DNA of 54,380 nucleotides from SIG603 sp964370115 (lineage in GTDB: Bacteria > Bacillota > Clostridia > Oscillospirales > Acutalibacteraceae). The position numbers were made by a program, and so were the translations under genes. This document shows positions 41,222 through 49,843 of the stretch, piece after piece; within the stretch, counting starts at the first letter, position 1, and every line of letters starts with the position of its first letter. The stretch spans positions 1-54,380 of the forward strand of contig CAYJIA010000010.1 of NCBI GenBank assembly GCA_964370115.1, read 5' to 3'. The notes under the pieces are model-generated. The model saw nothing but the letters and a program-made list of their open reading frames with translations, was not told the DNA's origin and did no database searches.

Positions 41222-42691
41222 TTAAATTTCAATGATTTTTGTTGCTATATTTTCTGTAAACACCCTATCATGCTCGACAAAAACCATGGTTGGATTGTAT
41301 TTTTTTAACAAATCTTCAATTTGCATTCTTGATAAAATATCAATATAATTTAGTGGTTCATCCCAAATATATAGGTGTGCTTTTGTGCTAAGCGAATGTG
41401 CTATTAGCACTTTCTTTTTTTCTCCGGCACTAAAGCTCTCTAAGTTCATGTCGAACAATGCACGTGAAAAATCTAGCTTTCTAAGTATTGTTCTAAATAA
41501 ACTAACGTCTATATTATTACTTTCCTCATAATCGCTTAAACTGCCACTTAAATGCCCTGTGTCTTGATTTACCGTTGAAATAACAAGACCTTTTGCAACA
41601 AAAATCTCACCGCTATAGGATATATCCTCACCGCAAATAAGCTTTATAATGCTTGATTTTCCACTGCCGTTTTTGCCATTTATTGCGATTAAATCACCTT
41701 GACTTATTGTAAAATTAAGATTGCTAAAAACTGTTTTTTCACCGAAACTTATGGATAAATCCTTAGCCTCTACCAGTCTTTTAGAATGGAATTTTTGAGG
41801 AAAAATTTTCAAGTCAAATGATGTTTCAATATCCTTTAACAACCCTTCTTTTTCTTCAATAGCCGAGTTTTGCCTCTCCTCAATCGCTTTTACCCTCTTC
41901 ATTCCAGCCTTTGCCTTAGCTCCAAGATATGAGCGCATACCCATGTTTTTCTCTGTTTTTTTCGGGTCAAAACCTATTTTTTTGCCCTCTGCCTTGTCTG
42001 CCCACTTCTCTTTTTCTTTAGCACTTTCACGAAGCCTTGAAATTTCTTTTTTTAGTTTTTCGTTTTGTGATAATTCAAAACTATCTTTTTTAACCTTGTT
42101 TTCATACCAAACTGAGAAATTTCCTCTTGTAATCTCAATGCTATTTTTATTGATAGACAAAATATGATCGGTACATTCATCTAAAAACGCCCTGTCATGC
42201 GAAACCAAAATAAAACCTTTCTTCGTGTTTAAATATTTTGCGACTATCTCCCTAGCCTTTACATCAAGATGGTTTGTGGGTTCGTCAATAAGCAAAAAAC
42301 TGTTTTCTTTTATAAATAAACTTGCCAAAAGCACCTTTGTTTGTTCTCCGTTTGACAAGGTATTAAACTCCCTATATAATACGTCGGCGTCAACATCTAA
42401 GAGTGAGAGTTCTCTAAAAATTTGCCAATCATCTCCAACTATATCTATGGTCATCTGCTCTTTGTCCTCGATATCATATGGAAAGTATTCAAATTTCATA
42501 TTTGAATTTATATTCCCCTTGTAACTGTATTTACCCAAAAGCAAATTCAAAAATGTCGTCTTTCCCCTGCCATTTCTTCCACAAAAACCGAGTTTCCAGT
42601 TTGTATCTATTGAAAAAGAAGCATTTTGAAATACATTTTCATACGAGCCGTCGTAACTAAAACTTAAATTATTAACATTAATCTGTGACAC
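41222..42691 (-). CDS. Lsa/CplR-like ABC-F ribosome protection protein
   Basis: The 489-residue protein has two ABC domains and no membrane helices. First domain: Walker A GRNGRGKTT (38-46), signature LSNGEQTKVLL, Walker B FLLIDEPTNHLD. Second: GKNGSGKSS, FSAGEKKKVLI, LYIWDEPLNYID. A helical linker rich in Lys and Glu lies between (about 190-290). ABC-F proteins of the Lsa and CplR type displace lincosamides, streptogramin A and pleuromutilins from the ribosome; the start (VNNLSFSYDGSYENVFQNASFSID in pattern) resembles this subgroup. The start is a GTG with GGAGGG 7 bases upstream. A leader peptide and an attenuator precede it. The resistance spectrum cannot be read. Confidence 0.85.
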   Translation of the reverse strand: MSQINVNNLSFSYDGSYENVFQNASFSIDTNWKLGFCGRNGRGKTTFLNLLLGKYSYKGNINSNMKFEYFPYDIEDKEQMTIDIVGDDWQIFRELSLLDVDADVLYREFNTLSNGEQTKVLLASLFIKENSFLLIDEPTNHLDVKAREIVAKYLNTKKGFILVSHDRAFLDECTDHILSINKNSIEITRGNFSVWYENKVKKDSFELSQNEKLKKEISRLRESAKEKEKWADKAEGKKIGFDPKKTEKNMGMRSYLGAKAKAGMKRVKAIEERQNSAIEEKEGLLKDIETSFDLKIFPQKFHSKRLVEAKDLSISFGEKTVFSNLNFTISQGDLIAINGKNGSGKSSIIKLICGEDISYSGEIFVAKGLVISTVNQDTGHLSGSLSDYEESNNIDVSLFRTILRKLDFSRALFDMNLESFSAGEKKKVLIAHSLSTKAHLYIWDEPLNYIDILSRMQIEDLLKKYNPTMVFVEHDRVFTENIATKIIEI

Positions 42692-42705
42692 TTAAAGCCC
42701 TCCAT

Positions 42706-42745
42706 AAAATAAAAATTACCGCTCTTTGCAGTAAAAAGCGGTAAT
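42706..42745 (-). terminator. Attenuator in front of the ABC-F gene
   Basis: On the minus strand ATTACCGCT and AGCGGTAAT are perfect 9-bp arms (42715..42745) followed by TTTTTATTTT, then by the GGAGGG site of the ABC-F gene. As it sits after the promoter and before the gene, it must be bypassed for expression. CTTTGC on the minus strand at 42770..42775 is complementary to GCAAAG in the terminator's distal loop (42724..42729) and could start an antiterminator. Confidence 0.75.
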
Positions 42746-42811
42746 CAGCTAAGGCTATAGCATAAAAAAGCAAAGCATAATAGCAAACACCAAAATTCCA
42801 CAACAAAAAGC

Positions 42812-42834
42812 AACAAGATTTTAAGAATCTTGTT
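42812..42834 (-). promoter_or_regulatory. Leader stem-loop between leader peptide and attenuator
   Basis: AACAAGATT and AATCTTGTT form a perfect 9-bp stem with a 5-base loop. It starts 27 bases after the leader peptide stop codon. A ribosome stalled on the leader peptide could change its folding; this is inference. Confidence 0.55.
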
Positions 42835-42861
42835 TAAAACTAATTTGTTTTGAAAAAATGA

Positions 42862-42876
42862 TTATTTTACTAACAT
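42862..42876 (-). CDS. Leader peptide MLVK of the ABC-F operon
   Basis: ATG TTA GTA AAA TAA encodes a four-residue peptide, MLVK. A perfect AGGAGG lies 6 bases before the ATG, and the promoter lies just upstream. Very short leader peptides of this kind control vga/vml-type ABC-F genes by ribosome-mediated attenuation: an antibiotic-stalled ribosome prevents terminator formation. The reading frame has no other reason to carry so strong a binding site. Confidence 0.7.
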   Translation of the reverse strand: MLVK

Positions 42877-42906
42877 GCTCTGCCTCCTAATTTCAATTTC
42901 AAGCTA

Positions 42907-42935
42907 ATATTATCATAAAAATATTTAATATGCAA
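42907..42935 (-). promoter_or_regulatory. Sigma-A promoter of the ABC-F/kinase operon
   Basis: On the minus strand TTGCAT (42930..42935) and TAATAT (42907..42912) are separated by exactly 17 bases. Transcription would start about 25 bases before the leader peptide ATG. Confidence 0.6.
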
Positions 42936-42968
42936 GATGTATTTTATTTTTTTGTAAAAGTCTCAGCA

Positions 42969-43757
42969 TTAGATTAAATCTCTATGCCAGTCTAAGGCTT
43001 TTTTAATATACTCATGCCAGAAATTATGGTCATGTACCCCTTTCCCCTCTACATATTCATGAGGGAACTCTATTTCGTTTAAATATTTTACATAGTCGCG
43101 ATTTTGCTCTATCAAAAAGTCTTCAGTGCCACAGGCTATGTAGTAATTTGGCAAAGTTTTATTGCTTTTTATGAGCTCTTTTGCCAAGAATTTTGGGTCT
43201 ACATCACTTCCTAAAATTTCATCAGGCTTTCCAAATGTATGAACACAATACTCATAGCTTAATCCGGGTCTTTCGTCTGACGGTTTAATTTTTGATAAAT
43301 TATCAGTAATATATGCCGCAGAAAGTGCTATTATTGTTCCAAATACATCTGAGTATTTAAGACCATTTCTAGCGGCGCCATATCCCCCCATTGAAAGCCC
43401 ACCTATAAGCGTATCCTCTCTCTTGTCGGACAAATTAAACGCCTCTCTCGTAAATTCTATAAGCTCTTTTCCTAAAAATTCACCATATAACGCGCCGCGT
43501 ACTTTGTCATCAAGATAAAAGCCGTTTTCACCATTTGGCATCACTATAGCCATACCATACTCTTGAGCCAGTGCTGGAATGTGAACTATGTCCATCCAGT
43601 CACTGTGAAAAGAAGTAAGCCCGTGAAGAAGATATAAAGTTTTAAACGGTTGCTTGACCTTAGGTAATTCATCTCGTGTTTCTATAGGCAAGCATACAGT
43701 AATTGGGACTATTCTGTTAAATGATTTTGAAAAAAACTCTACTTTAAATATTGCCAT
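42969..43757 (-). CDS. Esterase D / EstA-like alpha/beta hydrolase
   Basis: The 262-residue hydrolase has the nucleophile elbow GLSMGG with Ser122, an oxyanion-side HGLTSF near residue 45, an aspartate in CGTEDFLIE and the catalytic histidine in GVHDHNFW. This is the putative-esterase family of S-formylglutathione hydrolase and tributyrin esterase. There is no signal peptide, so it acts in the cytoplasm on small acyl or feruloyl-type esters that cannot be specified. A GGAGAG site precedes the ATG. It follows the OFA transporter gene by 13 bases and is probably co-transcribed with it. Confidence 0.85.
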   Translation of the reverse strand: MAIFKVEFFSKSFNRIVPITVCLPIETRDELPKVKQPFKTLYLLHGLTSFHSDWMDIVHIPALAQEYGMAIVMPNGENGFYLDDKVRGALYGEFLGKELIEFTREAFNLSDKREDTLIGGLSMGGYGAARNGLKYSDVFGTIIALSAAYITDNLSKIKPSDERPGLSYEYCVHTFGKPDEILGSDVDPKFLAKELIKSNKTLPNYYIACGTEDFLIEQNRDYVKYLNEIEFPHEYVEGKGVHDHNFWHEYIKKALDWHRDLI

Positions 43758-43770
43758 AATTTTCTCTCCA

Positions 43771-44976
43771 TTATTTAATTCTCTTTTTTAATACCAACAT
43801 AATTAGCACGCCTACAATAGAGCATGCCGATGCAATTGCAAATGCAGGGAACATTTTATCCATATCTCCTGCTGCTAAGTCTAAAAATAATCCTGCAATT
43901 GACGAGGATATAATCGCTGCACCACCAAAACCTATTAGCACCATGCCGTAGTTTGTTGCGACATTTTTGGGTCCAAAGGCTTCTGCAGTAAGTGATGGAA
44001 AGACAGATAAAAATCCACCATAGAAAAATCCAATGAATGCAATTACAACAAAAATTAGCACCCCACTTACAAAGTTGACGAGAAGCGACATAGATGCAGC
44101 GCCTATCATTAATATTATAAGTGTGTTAATTCTGCCGAGCTTATCTGAAATCATTCCCCAAAGCATACGACCTGCGGCATTTGATAAAGATATAGCTAAA
44201 ACACCAATAGTCGCCGTTTCTACAAGCCCACGTCCTATTGCAATGGGTTTAGCAAAACCTATCATCATAAGCCCACCCATGCAGGCTAGCATCATTGAAA
44301 TTGTAATCATATAAAATTCTGGTTTTTTAAGCACTTGGAATGCATTTAGGTCTTTACTGCTTGCAGAATTTTTCGCTGCCACTGTATCTACTGGAGTATA
44401 TAAAAACAGTGAACCTACCGTACAAACAACTAGAAAGATTATCGCAATTACAAAAAATGCTGTAAGCTCGCCTTGTCCTTGGCCACCATTTTGTGCGATA
44501 ATTGTTTCTACAAGAGGAGTAAAAATAACTCCACCCAGTCCAAGTCCAGCTACCACAAGGCCAGTTACCAAGCCTTTTTTATCTGGAAATAATCTTTGAA
44601 CACAGGCAATAGACGGAGAATACACAAAACCCATTCCTATACCGCCTAAAAAGCCATAGCTAATCCAAAGCAGTTGTGGGAACTCTTTTGTTGTCATCGA
44701 TGCCAGAAAAAAACCTGCTGATATTATAAATCCACCTATCATAACAACAAATTTTATAGGAATTTTCCTAGCGAGTATGCCACCTGTAATACTACCAATT
44801 GATAAAACAGCTAGCAAAATTGAATATGGCAAACTAGCATGTGCGTTGTTGCCATCGAATAAAGACTGGGCAATTCCCGTTTGGAAAACACTCCAAATAT
44901 ATGAAATGCCGACACAAAGCTGAATTGCAATTACCGCAATAAGTGTTAAAATCCTGTTTGGTTTATTTTTAATCAT
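43771..44976 (-). CDS. OFA family MFS transporter (oxalate/formate antiporter-like)
   Basis: The 401-residue protein has 12 membrane helices and the OFA-family start (GISYIWSVFQTGIAQSLF), the GGIGMGFVYSPSIACVQRLFPDKKGLVTGLVVAGLG-type segment after helix 4, and a WGMISDKLGR motif between halves. OFA proteins exchange or take up monocarboxylates and dicarboxylates such as oxalate, formate or lactate; the substrate is open. The ATG at 44976 is preceded by GGAGGG and is preferred to a TTG 12 bases upstream. A consensus-like promoter lies just upstream. Confidence 0.85.
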   Translation of the reverse strand: MIKNKPNRILTLIAVIAIQLCVGISYIWSVFQTGIAQSLFDGNNAHASLPYSILLAVLSIGSITGGILARKIPIKFVVMIGGFIISAGFFLASMTTKEFPQLLWISYGFLGGIGMGFVYSPSIACVQRLFPDKKGLVTGLVVAGLGLGGVIFTPLVETIIAQNGGQGQGELTAFFVIAIIFLVVCTVGSLFLYTPVDTVAAKNSASSKDLNAFQVLKKPEFYMITISMMLACMGGLMMIGFAKPIAIGRGLVETATIGVLAISLSNAAGRMLWGMISDKLGRINTLIILMIGAASMSLLVNFVSGVLIFVVIAFIGFFYGGFLSVFPSLTAEAFGPKNVATNYGMVLIGFGGAAIISSSIAGLFLDLAAGDMDKMFPAFAIASACSIVGVLIMLVLKKRIK

Positions 44977-45007
44977 TTTGCCCTCCAAATTAATTTAATA
45001 TTTAACT

Positions 45008-45036
45008 ATTATACAATTAAACAAATAAAATTACAA
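45008..45036 (-). promoter_or_regulatory. Sigma-A promoter of the OFA transporter operon
   Basis: On the minus strand TTGTAA (45031..45036) and a perfect TATAAT (45008..45013) are separated by exactly 17 bases, about 30 bases before the ATG. Confidence 0.7.
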
Positions 45037-45071
45037 GCTTTTAGATAATTTATGTGTAAAATTAATAAGTA

Positions 45072-45100
45072 TTGCAAAAGTTTCAAATTAGTGCTATTAT
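45072..45100 (+). promoter_or_regulatory. Sigma-A promoter of the second MATE gene
   Basis: TTGCAA (45072..45077) and TATTAT (45095..45100) are separated by exactly 17 bases with an extended -10 TG. It lies downstream of the longest frame's first ATG (45052) and so argues for the start at 45136. Confidence 0.65.
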
Positions 45101-45135
45101 TAATTTCATTCAGTTTTATTATGGGGGAATTATTT

Positions 45136-46482
45136 ATGGTAAATAACTTAACGGTCGGTACGCCTTTTAAGGTGTTGTTAAAATTTATGATACCTATCTA
45201 TTTAGGGGGACTACTTCAACAGCTTTACAGTGTAGCAGATATGGCAATAATCGGGCAGTTTATAGGTCTTGATGCCTTAGCAGGCGTTGGTGCTGTTTCT
45301 TCTTTGAATTTTCTTATCTTAGGTTTTGTTTTTGGAACCTCTACAGGTCTTGGAATTCCAATTTCAAAGGCATTTGGCGCAAACGATACTGGTAAGATTA
45401 AAAAATATTTTGCGACTTCGCTTTGTATAGCCGTGGTGACTGGTTTAATCTTAACCATAGTATTACTTGTTTTTACAGAGCAAATACTTTCTGTTTTGCA
45501 AATACCAGACAACGCCTATCCACATTCTAAAGATTATATCTTCACTTTTTTTGCCGGCCTTATCGGTATGTTTATATATAATCTACTTGCATCTGTTTTA
45601 AGAGCAGTCGGAAACAGCAAAACTCCACTTTACTTTTTGTTTTTATCCTCGGCACTTAATGTAGTGCTAGATTTAATCTTTGTTTTAGTATTTCATATGG
45701 GAGTGTTTGGAACTTCGCTTGCAACTGTAATTTCACAGTCTTTTTCAGCACTATTATGTATTTTACTTATTTTAAAGAAATACGAAATTCTAAAAATTAC
45801 ATTAAAAGATTTAAGAGTAAAGCAAAAAGATGTTACACATTTAATTTTTGTTTCATTTCCAATGGGTCTACAATTTTCAATCACCGCAATTGGCTCGGTA
45901 GTCTTGCAATCAGCAGTTAATTCCTTGGGAACTGTCGCAATTGCAGCCGTTGCCGCTGGCTCTAGAGTTCACGCCGTTATTTTAAAAGGATTCGAGGCAA
46001 TAGGCGTTTCTATGGCATCATTTTGTGGACAAAACCTAGGCGCTAAAAAACTTGAGAGAATATCTGTCGGTGTAAGACACAGCTTTTTTATAGGACTCGT
46101 CTACTGGATAGCAAGCTTTATACTACTTGCTACTTGCAGTAGATACTTTGCAATGTTGTTTATAAGTCCAACCGAAACCGCAACAATAGATGCCACTTAT
46201 ACTTATCTTTTCGTAAGTGCCGTGGGTTATATCTTCCTACTTTTACTACATATTTTTAGAAATACAGTGCAAGCCTTAGGTTACACTACACTCGCAATGC
46301 TAACAGGTGTGTTTGAGCTTGTGGCAAGGGTAGTAGTATCGATAACTTTAGTCGCAAATTTCGGATTTATGGGAGCGGTGTTTGCAAACCCGATAGCTTG
46401 GATAAGTGCAATTTCCTTCTTGATACCAGTTTATATTTATATTATGAGAAAATTCAAACGAGATCTTAAGAAGCAAAGTTAA
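45136..46482 (+). CDS. MATE family efflux transporter (NorM/DinF-like)
   Basis: The 448-residue protein has about 12 membrane helices. Its start, NNLTVGTPFKVLLKFMIPIYLGGLLQQLYSVADMAIIGQFIG, is the usual clostridial MATE beginning, followed by GFVFGTSTGLGIPISKAFGAND. The substrate is unknown. The start was set at the ATG at 45136, 8 bases after GGGGGA; the frame extends to 45052 but that part would precede the promoter. It is only distantly similar to the MATE protein at 29.1 kb. Confidence 0.88.
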   Translation: MVNNLTVGTPFKVLLKFMIPIYLGGLLQQLYSVADMAIIGQFIGLDALAGVGAVSSLNFLILGFVFGTSTGLGIPISKAFGANDTGKIKKYFATSLCIAVVTGLILTIVLLVFTEQILSVLQIPDNAYPHSKDYIFTFFAGLIGMFIYNLLASVLRAVGNSKTPLYFLFLSSALNVVLDLIFVLVFHMGVFGTSLATVISQSFSALLCILLILKKYEILKITLKDLRVKQKDVTHLIFVSFPMGLQFSITAIGSVVLQSAVNSLGTVAIAAVAAGSRVHAVILKGFEAIGVSMASFCGQNLGAKKLERISVGVRHSFFIGLVYWIASFILLATCSRYFAMLFISPTETATIDATYTYLFVSAVGYIFLLLLHIFRNTVQALGYTTLAMLTGVFELVARVVVSITLVANFGFMGAVFANPIAWISAISFLIPVYIYIMRKFKRDLKKQS

Positions 46483-46495
46483 CAAGTTAGAATAT

Positions 46496-46532
46496 AAAAA
46501 ATTCACCCGCTAAAATTGCGGGTGAATTTTTT
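46496..46532. terminator. Bidirectional terminator between MATE and glf
   Basis: Perfect 10-bp arms ATTCACCCGC and GCGGGTGAAT (46501..46527) are flanked by an A-run on the left and a T-run on the right. Both strands therefore read as stem plus T-run. It serves the convergent MATE (+) and glf (-) genes. Confidence 0.85.
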
Positions 46533-47628
46533 AATTATATTCTTTAACTTTTTCTAAAGCCGACTCTATTACCTTATCCATGTCGTAATATTTATAATTT
46601 CCGAGTCTACCACCGAAAATTACATTTTCTTTAGTTTTTGAAAGCTTTTCATATTTTTCGTACAAATTGCCGTTTTGCTCATTGTTTACTGGGTAATACG
46701 GTTCTTTTTCTGTTGTCCATTCGTCGCTATACTCATAACTAACAACAGTTTTATCACTTTTTGTAAACTCAAAGTGCTTATGCTCTATAATCCTTGTGTA
46801 TGAAGGAGAAGAATCTGTATAGTTTACAACAGCATTTCCTTGGAAATTTTCTTCCTCTAACACTTTCGTGTCAAATTTAACACTCCTGTATTCTAACGGA
46901 CCATAACAATAATCAAAGTACTCATCAATTTGACCTGTATATACTACAGTTTCGGCTAAAGCATCAAAGTATTCTCTATTTTCAAGATAATTTTCACCAG
47001 TCCTGACTTCAACACCCTCAAGCATTTTTTCACAAATTTGTGTGTAACCGCCCATTGGAATGCCTTGATATATGTCGTTAAAATAATTGTTGTCATAGGT
47101 AAATCTTACAGGTAAGCGTCTAATGATAAAAGCAGGTAGCTCAGTGCACTCTCTTCCCCATTGTTTTTGGGTATAACATTTTATAAGTTTTTCATAAATA
47201 TCTTTACCTACAAGAGAAATTGCTTGCTCTTCCAAATTTTTAGGCTTGCCTACAAGTTCTGATTTTTGCTCTTCTATCTTTGCCTTCGCTTCACTAGGAG
47301 TTATTACGCCCCACATTTTATTAAAAGTATTCATATTAAATGGTAGGTTGTAAATTTCTCCATTATAATTTGCTATAGGTGCATTAATATAATTGTTAAA
47401 GCTTGCAAATTGATTTACATAGTCCCATACCTCTTTGTTTGATGTATGAAAAATATGTGCTCCGTAAACGTGAACATTTATTCCCTCTACTTCTTTTGTA
47501 TAGATGTTGCCACCTATATGCTCTCTTTTATCGATTACTATGCAGGTTTTTCCACGTTTTTTCATTTCATGTGCAAACACACAGCCATAAAGGCCTGCTC
47601 CGACTATTAAATAATCATACTGTTTCAT
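46531..47628 (-). CDS. glf: UDP-galactopyranose mutase
   Basis: The 365-residue flavoenzyme has the FAD motif VGAGLYGCVFA, the HIGGNIYT segment, HVYGAHIFHTS, the YTQKQWG motif and RLPVRFTYDNNYFNDIYQGIPMGGYT-type sequence. These are the hallmarks of Glf. It converts UDP-galactopyranose to UDP-galactofuranose, precursor of surface glycans. A GAGGTAG site precedes the ATG, which lies inside the end of the upstream membrane-protein gene (14-base overlap). Confidence 0.95.
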   Translation of the reverse strand: MKQYDYLIVGAGLYGCVFAHEMKKRGKTCIVIDKREHIGGNIYTKEVEGINVHVYGAHIFHTSNKEVWDYVNQFASFNNYINAPIANYNGEIYNLPFNMNTFNKMWGVITPSEAKAKIEEQKSELVGKPKNLEEQAISLVGKDIYEKLIKCYTQKQWGRECTELPAFIIRRLPVRFTYDNNYFNDIYQGIPMGGYTQICEKMLEGVEVRTGENYLENREYFDALAETVVYTGQIDEYFDYCYGPLEYRSVKFDTKVLEEENFQGNAVVNYTDSSPSYTRIIEHKHFEFTKSDKTVVSYEYSDEWTTEKEPYYPVNNEQNGNLYEKYEKLSKTKENVIFGGRLGNYKYYDMDKVIESALEKVKEYN

Positions 47629-48670
47629 GTGCTACCTCTGTTTTCTTTTTATGTTTTATGAATTTACTGCTACAAATAACAGTAACAAGCCCTGCAAGTA
47701 AAATTATATAGAAACTAATGCCCCTAGTTAAAACCATCGCCGCCACCGCGTACGAGGCTGTAAATATTGCGCCTAAAGTTTGCATAAATATAATTTCTGT
47801 AATCCCTTGCGCTCCAGGCACCGGCAACATATCGACAGACACGTACATAGCCGCTTGAATTAGGAAAATAGACCACAAATCACCTTGCCCTAATGGAAGA
47901 CCCATATAAATTAGCACAGGCATAAGCATGAGCATTGAGCGCTGAATTAGTGTAAGTATTGTTAAAAATACCACTTGTAGTTTGTTTTTAAATAAATACT
48001 CTACAGCCTCTTTGTACTGCTCTAAAAATTCATCTATATGTTGTTCTCTTTCCTCACTTGGCTTGAATATTTTAATTTTCTCAAGTAGTGTTGCACCTTT
48101 TTTTATCACCCATTTTGTCGGTTTTTGTAAAAACATAAAACACAAAATAGTTATAAGTGTTACAACATTTAAAAATAGTCCTAAATAGTACACCCAAATA
48201 TAGCTACCAAACAATTCTTTTATATTGGGCAACCAAAAAATCATTAATGCCACACCAAAACCTACCATGACAAGTTTATAATAAAATGCCATTGCCAAAA
48301 GTGCAACTGTGCCTTTTGACGATTTATAGCCGTCTTTTACCATGTAATAAAGTTGAGCAGGTTGGCCACCTGTTGCAGATGGTGTTATTGATGAGTAGAA
48401 ATAACCTATTAGTGCATATTTCACGCAGGCTGTTATAGGAAGCTTTCTATCTCTTTCTTTTAGCATTATTGCAAGGATAACACTCTCTATCCCGACAAAA
48501 AATACTGCGGCTGCAACACAGGCGCCTATGAATAGTGGAGAGGTTTTAAATAGACCGTCTAGCATAGCATTCATGTCGTTTCCGAAAAATAGTGCATACG
48601 CTGTAAGTCCTGCAATAAGCAGGAAAAACAGTATATTTACTAGCATTTTGTGCTTTTTATAAAAATTCAT
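47615..48670 (-). CDS. Flippase-like lysylphosphatidylglycerol synthase TM-domain protein
   Basis: The 351-residue protein has about eight membrane helices and the family features SSITPSATGGQPAQLYYM and VDMLPVPGAQGITEIIF. These belong to the MprF-type/UPF0104 integral membrane domain without the synthase domain. Such proteins are thought to flip lipids or lipid-linked sugars. The ATG at 48670 is preceded by GGGTG and is preferred to a GTG 12 bases upstream. Sitting between a glycosyltransferase gene and glf suggests a role in exporting a galactofuranose-containing glycolipid; this is inference. Confidence 0.8.
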   Translation of the reverse strand: MNFYKKHKMLVNILFFLLIAGLTAYALFFGNDMNAMLDGLFKTSPLFIGACVAAAVFFVGIESVILAIMLKERDRKLPITACVKYALIGYFYSSITPSATGGQPAQLYYMVKDGYKSSKGTVALLAMAFYYKLVMVGFGVALMIFWLPNIKELFGSYIWVYYLGLFLNVVTLITILCFMFLQKPTKWVIKKGATLLEKIKIFKPSEEREQHIDEFLEQYKEAVEYLFKNKLQVVFLTILTLIQRSMLMLMPVLIYMGLPLGQGDLWSIFLIQAAMYVSVDMLPVPGAQGITEIIFMQTLGAIFTASYAVAAMVLTRGISFYIILLAGLVTVICSSKFIKHKKKTEVAHETV

Positions 48671-48693
48671 TAAATTTATCACCCATCAATTAT

Positions 48694-49716
48694 TTATGCG
48701 AACATATATTTTCTTTTTGCATATCTGTAAAAGAACACATATACAGGACCACTTATAGGGTCAGGCAGAACTCTCGCAAAGTTTAGAGAGAAAAATTTCA
48801 CTTGATTATAAAAAACCTTGTCTTTAGATTTTACTTCTTGCCAGAGTTCTTTTCTTTCACCCAAATAATTTTCATCACCAGCCAAGTCGCAAAGTATTCC
48901 TGTGATACAAACCAAAATTGCGTTAAATCTAGTCAAATATTTTGCAAGTTTAGGTTGAGTTTCTCTAATTTTTTCCATGTCGTGTAGGTTTAAGACTATT
49001 CTTGTAACCAAAAATTGTTGGTCAATACGTTTTACCATTGAATTTTCATTTACAGATTGGTCTTCACGTCCTATGTAATATTGATAAAAATCAAGGTCTA
49101 GGTACTTCAGTTTTTTAACTAAAGGAAGTGGCTGTGTCGAGTAAATGTTATCCACATAGAAAGTATGTTCTGGAAGTTTTAGTCCGCACTCTTTTAAGAT
49201 ATCAAGTTTATATGTAAGTGAGTGCATCATAAAGTACTGTGATACTTTAAAGCGACCTAAATCTGCCCAAGTGGCAAATTTATCTACTGGCAAGACGTTT
49301 TTATAGTCTATCACATTCTTTAAGCCCTCATTTAGGCGGTTATAGACATAGTTTGTGATAAATAAATCGACATTTTCATTGTTGTCTACTGATTTTTTTA
49401 TCTCGCTTAAAAACGCACTATATGCATCTTGGTCTACCCAGTCGTCAGAGTCGACAACTTTATAATAAACACCAGTAGCATTTTCAAGCCCTGCATTAAC
49501 GCCAGAGCCATGGCCACCGTTTTTTTTGTGGATTACTTTTACTATATTTGGATAAGAAAGCGCATAGCCGTCTGCAATTTGTGCCGTGTCATCGCTTGAC
49601 CCGTCATTTACAATAATGATTTCAACATCGTCACCACCTGGTAAAAGCGAGTCTATGCATCTTCTTAAATAATCTTGTGAATTGTAGCTTGGAACAGCAA
49701 ATGTAATGTATTTCAT
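48694..49716 (-). CDS. Family 2 glycosyltransferase
   Basis: The 340-residue GT-A enzyme starts with TFAVPSYNSQDYLRRCIDSLL and has NDGSSDDTA, KKNGGHGSGVNAGL and the metal-binding DSDDWVD. No membrane helix is obvious, so it is probably a cytoplasmic or peripheral glycosyltransferase. Donor and acceptor are unknown; the link to glf and the flippase-like gene suggests surface glycan or glycolipid synthesis. AAGGAG precedes the ATG. It lies 127 bases after the histidine kinase gene on the same strand, with no clear terminator between. Confidence 0.88.
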   Translation of the reverse strand: MKYITFAVPSYNSQDYLRRCIDSLLPGGDDVEIIIVNDGSSDDTAQIADGYALSYPNIVKVIHKKNGGHGSGVNAGLENATGVYYKVVDSDDWVDQDAYSAFLSEIKKSVDNNENVDLFITNYVYNRLNEGLKNVIDYKNVLPVDKFATWADLGRFKVSQYFMMHSLTYKLDILKECGLKLPEHTFYVDNIYSTQPLPLVKKLKYLDLDFYQYYIGREDQSVNENSMVKRIDQQFLVTRIVLNLHDMEKIRETQPKLAKYLTRFNAILVCITGILCDLAGDENYLGERKELWQEVKSKDKVFYNQVKFFSLNFARVLPDPISGPVYVFFYRYAKRKYMFA

Positions 49717-49843
49717 AATATTTCTCCTTAATTTCAGTAAGTATTACTTATCTTACTCCCTAATTGTACAACAACAAGTTTAAGTTGCTACTAATTTCAA
49801 ATTAAGAAACATTAAAGAAATTTAAAAGAAAAATGAAAGAAAT

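Noticed and set aside
45052..45135. N-terminal 28 residues of the second MATE frame
   Set aside because: A well-formed promoter (45072..45100) lies within it, it has no ribosome binding site, and family members start at the later ATG.
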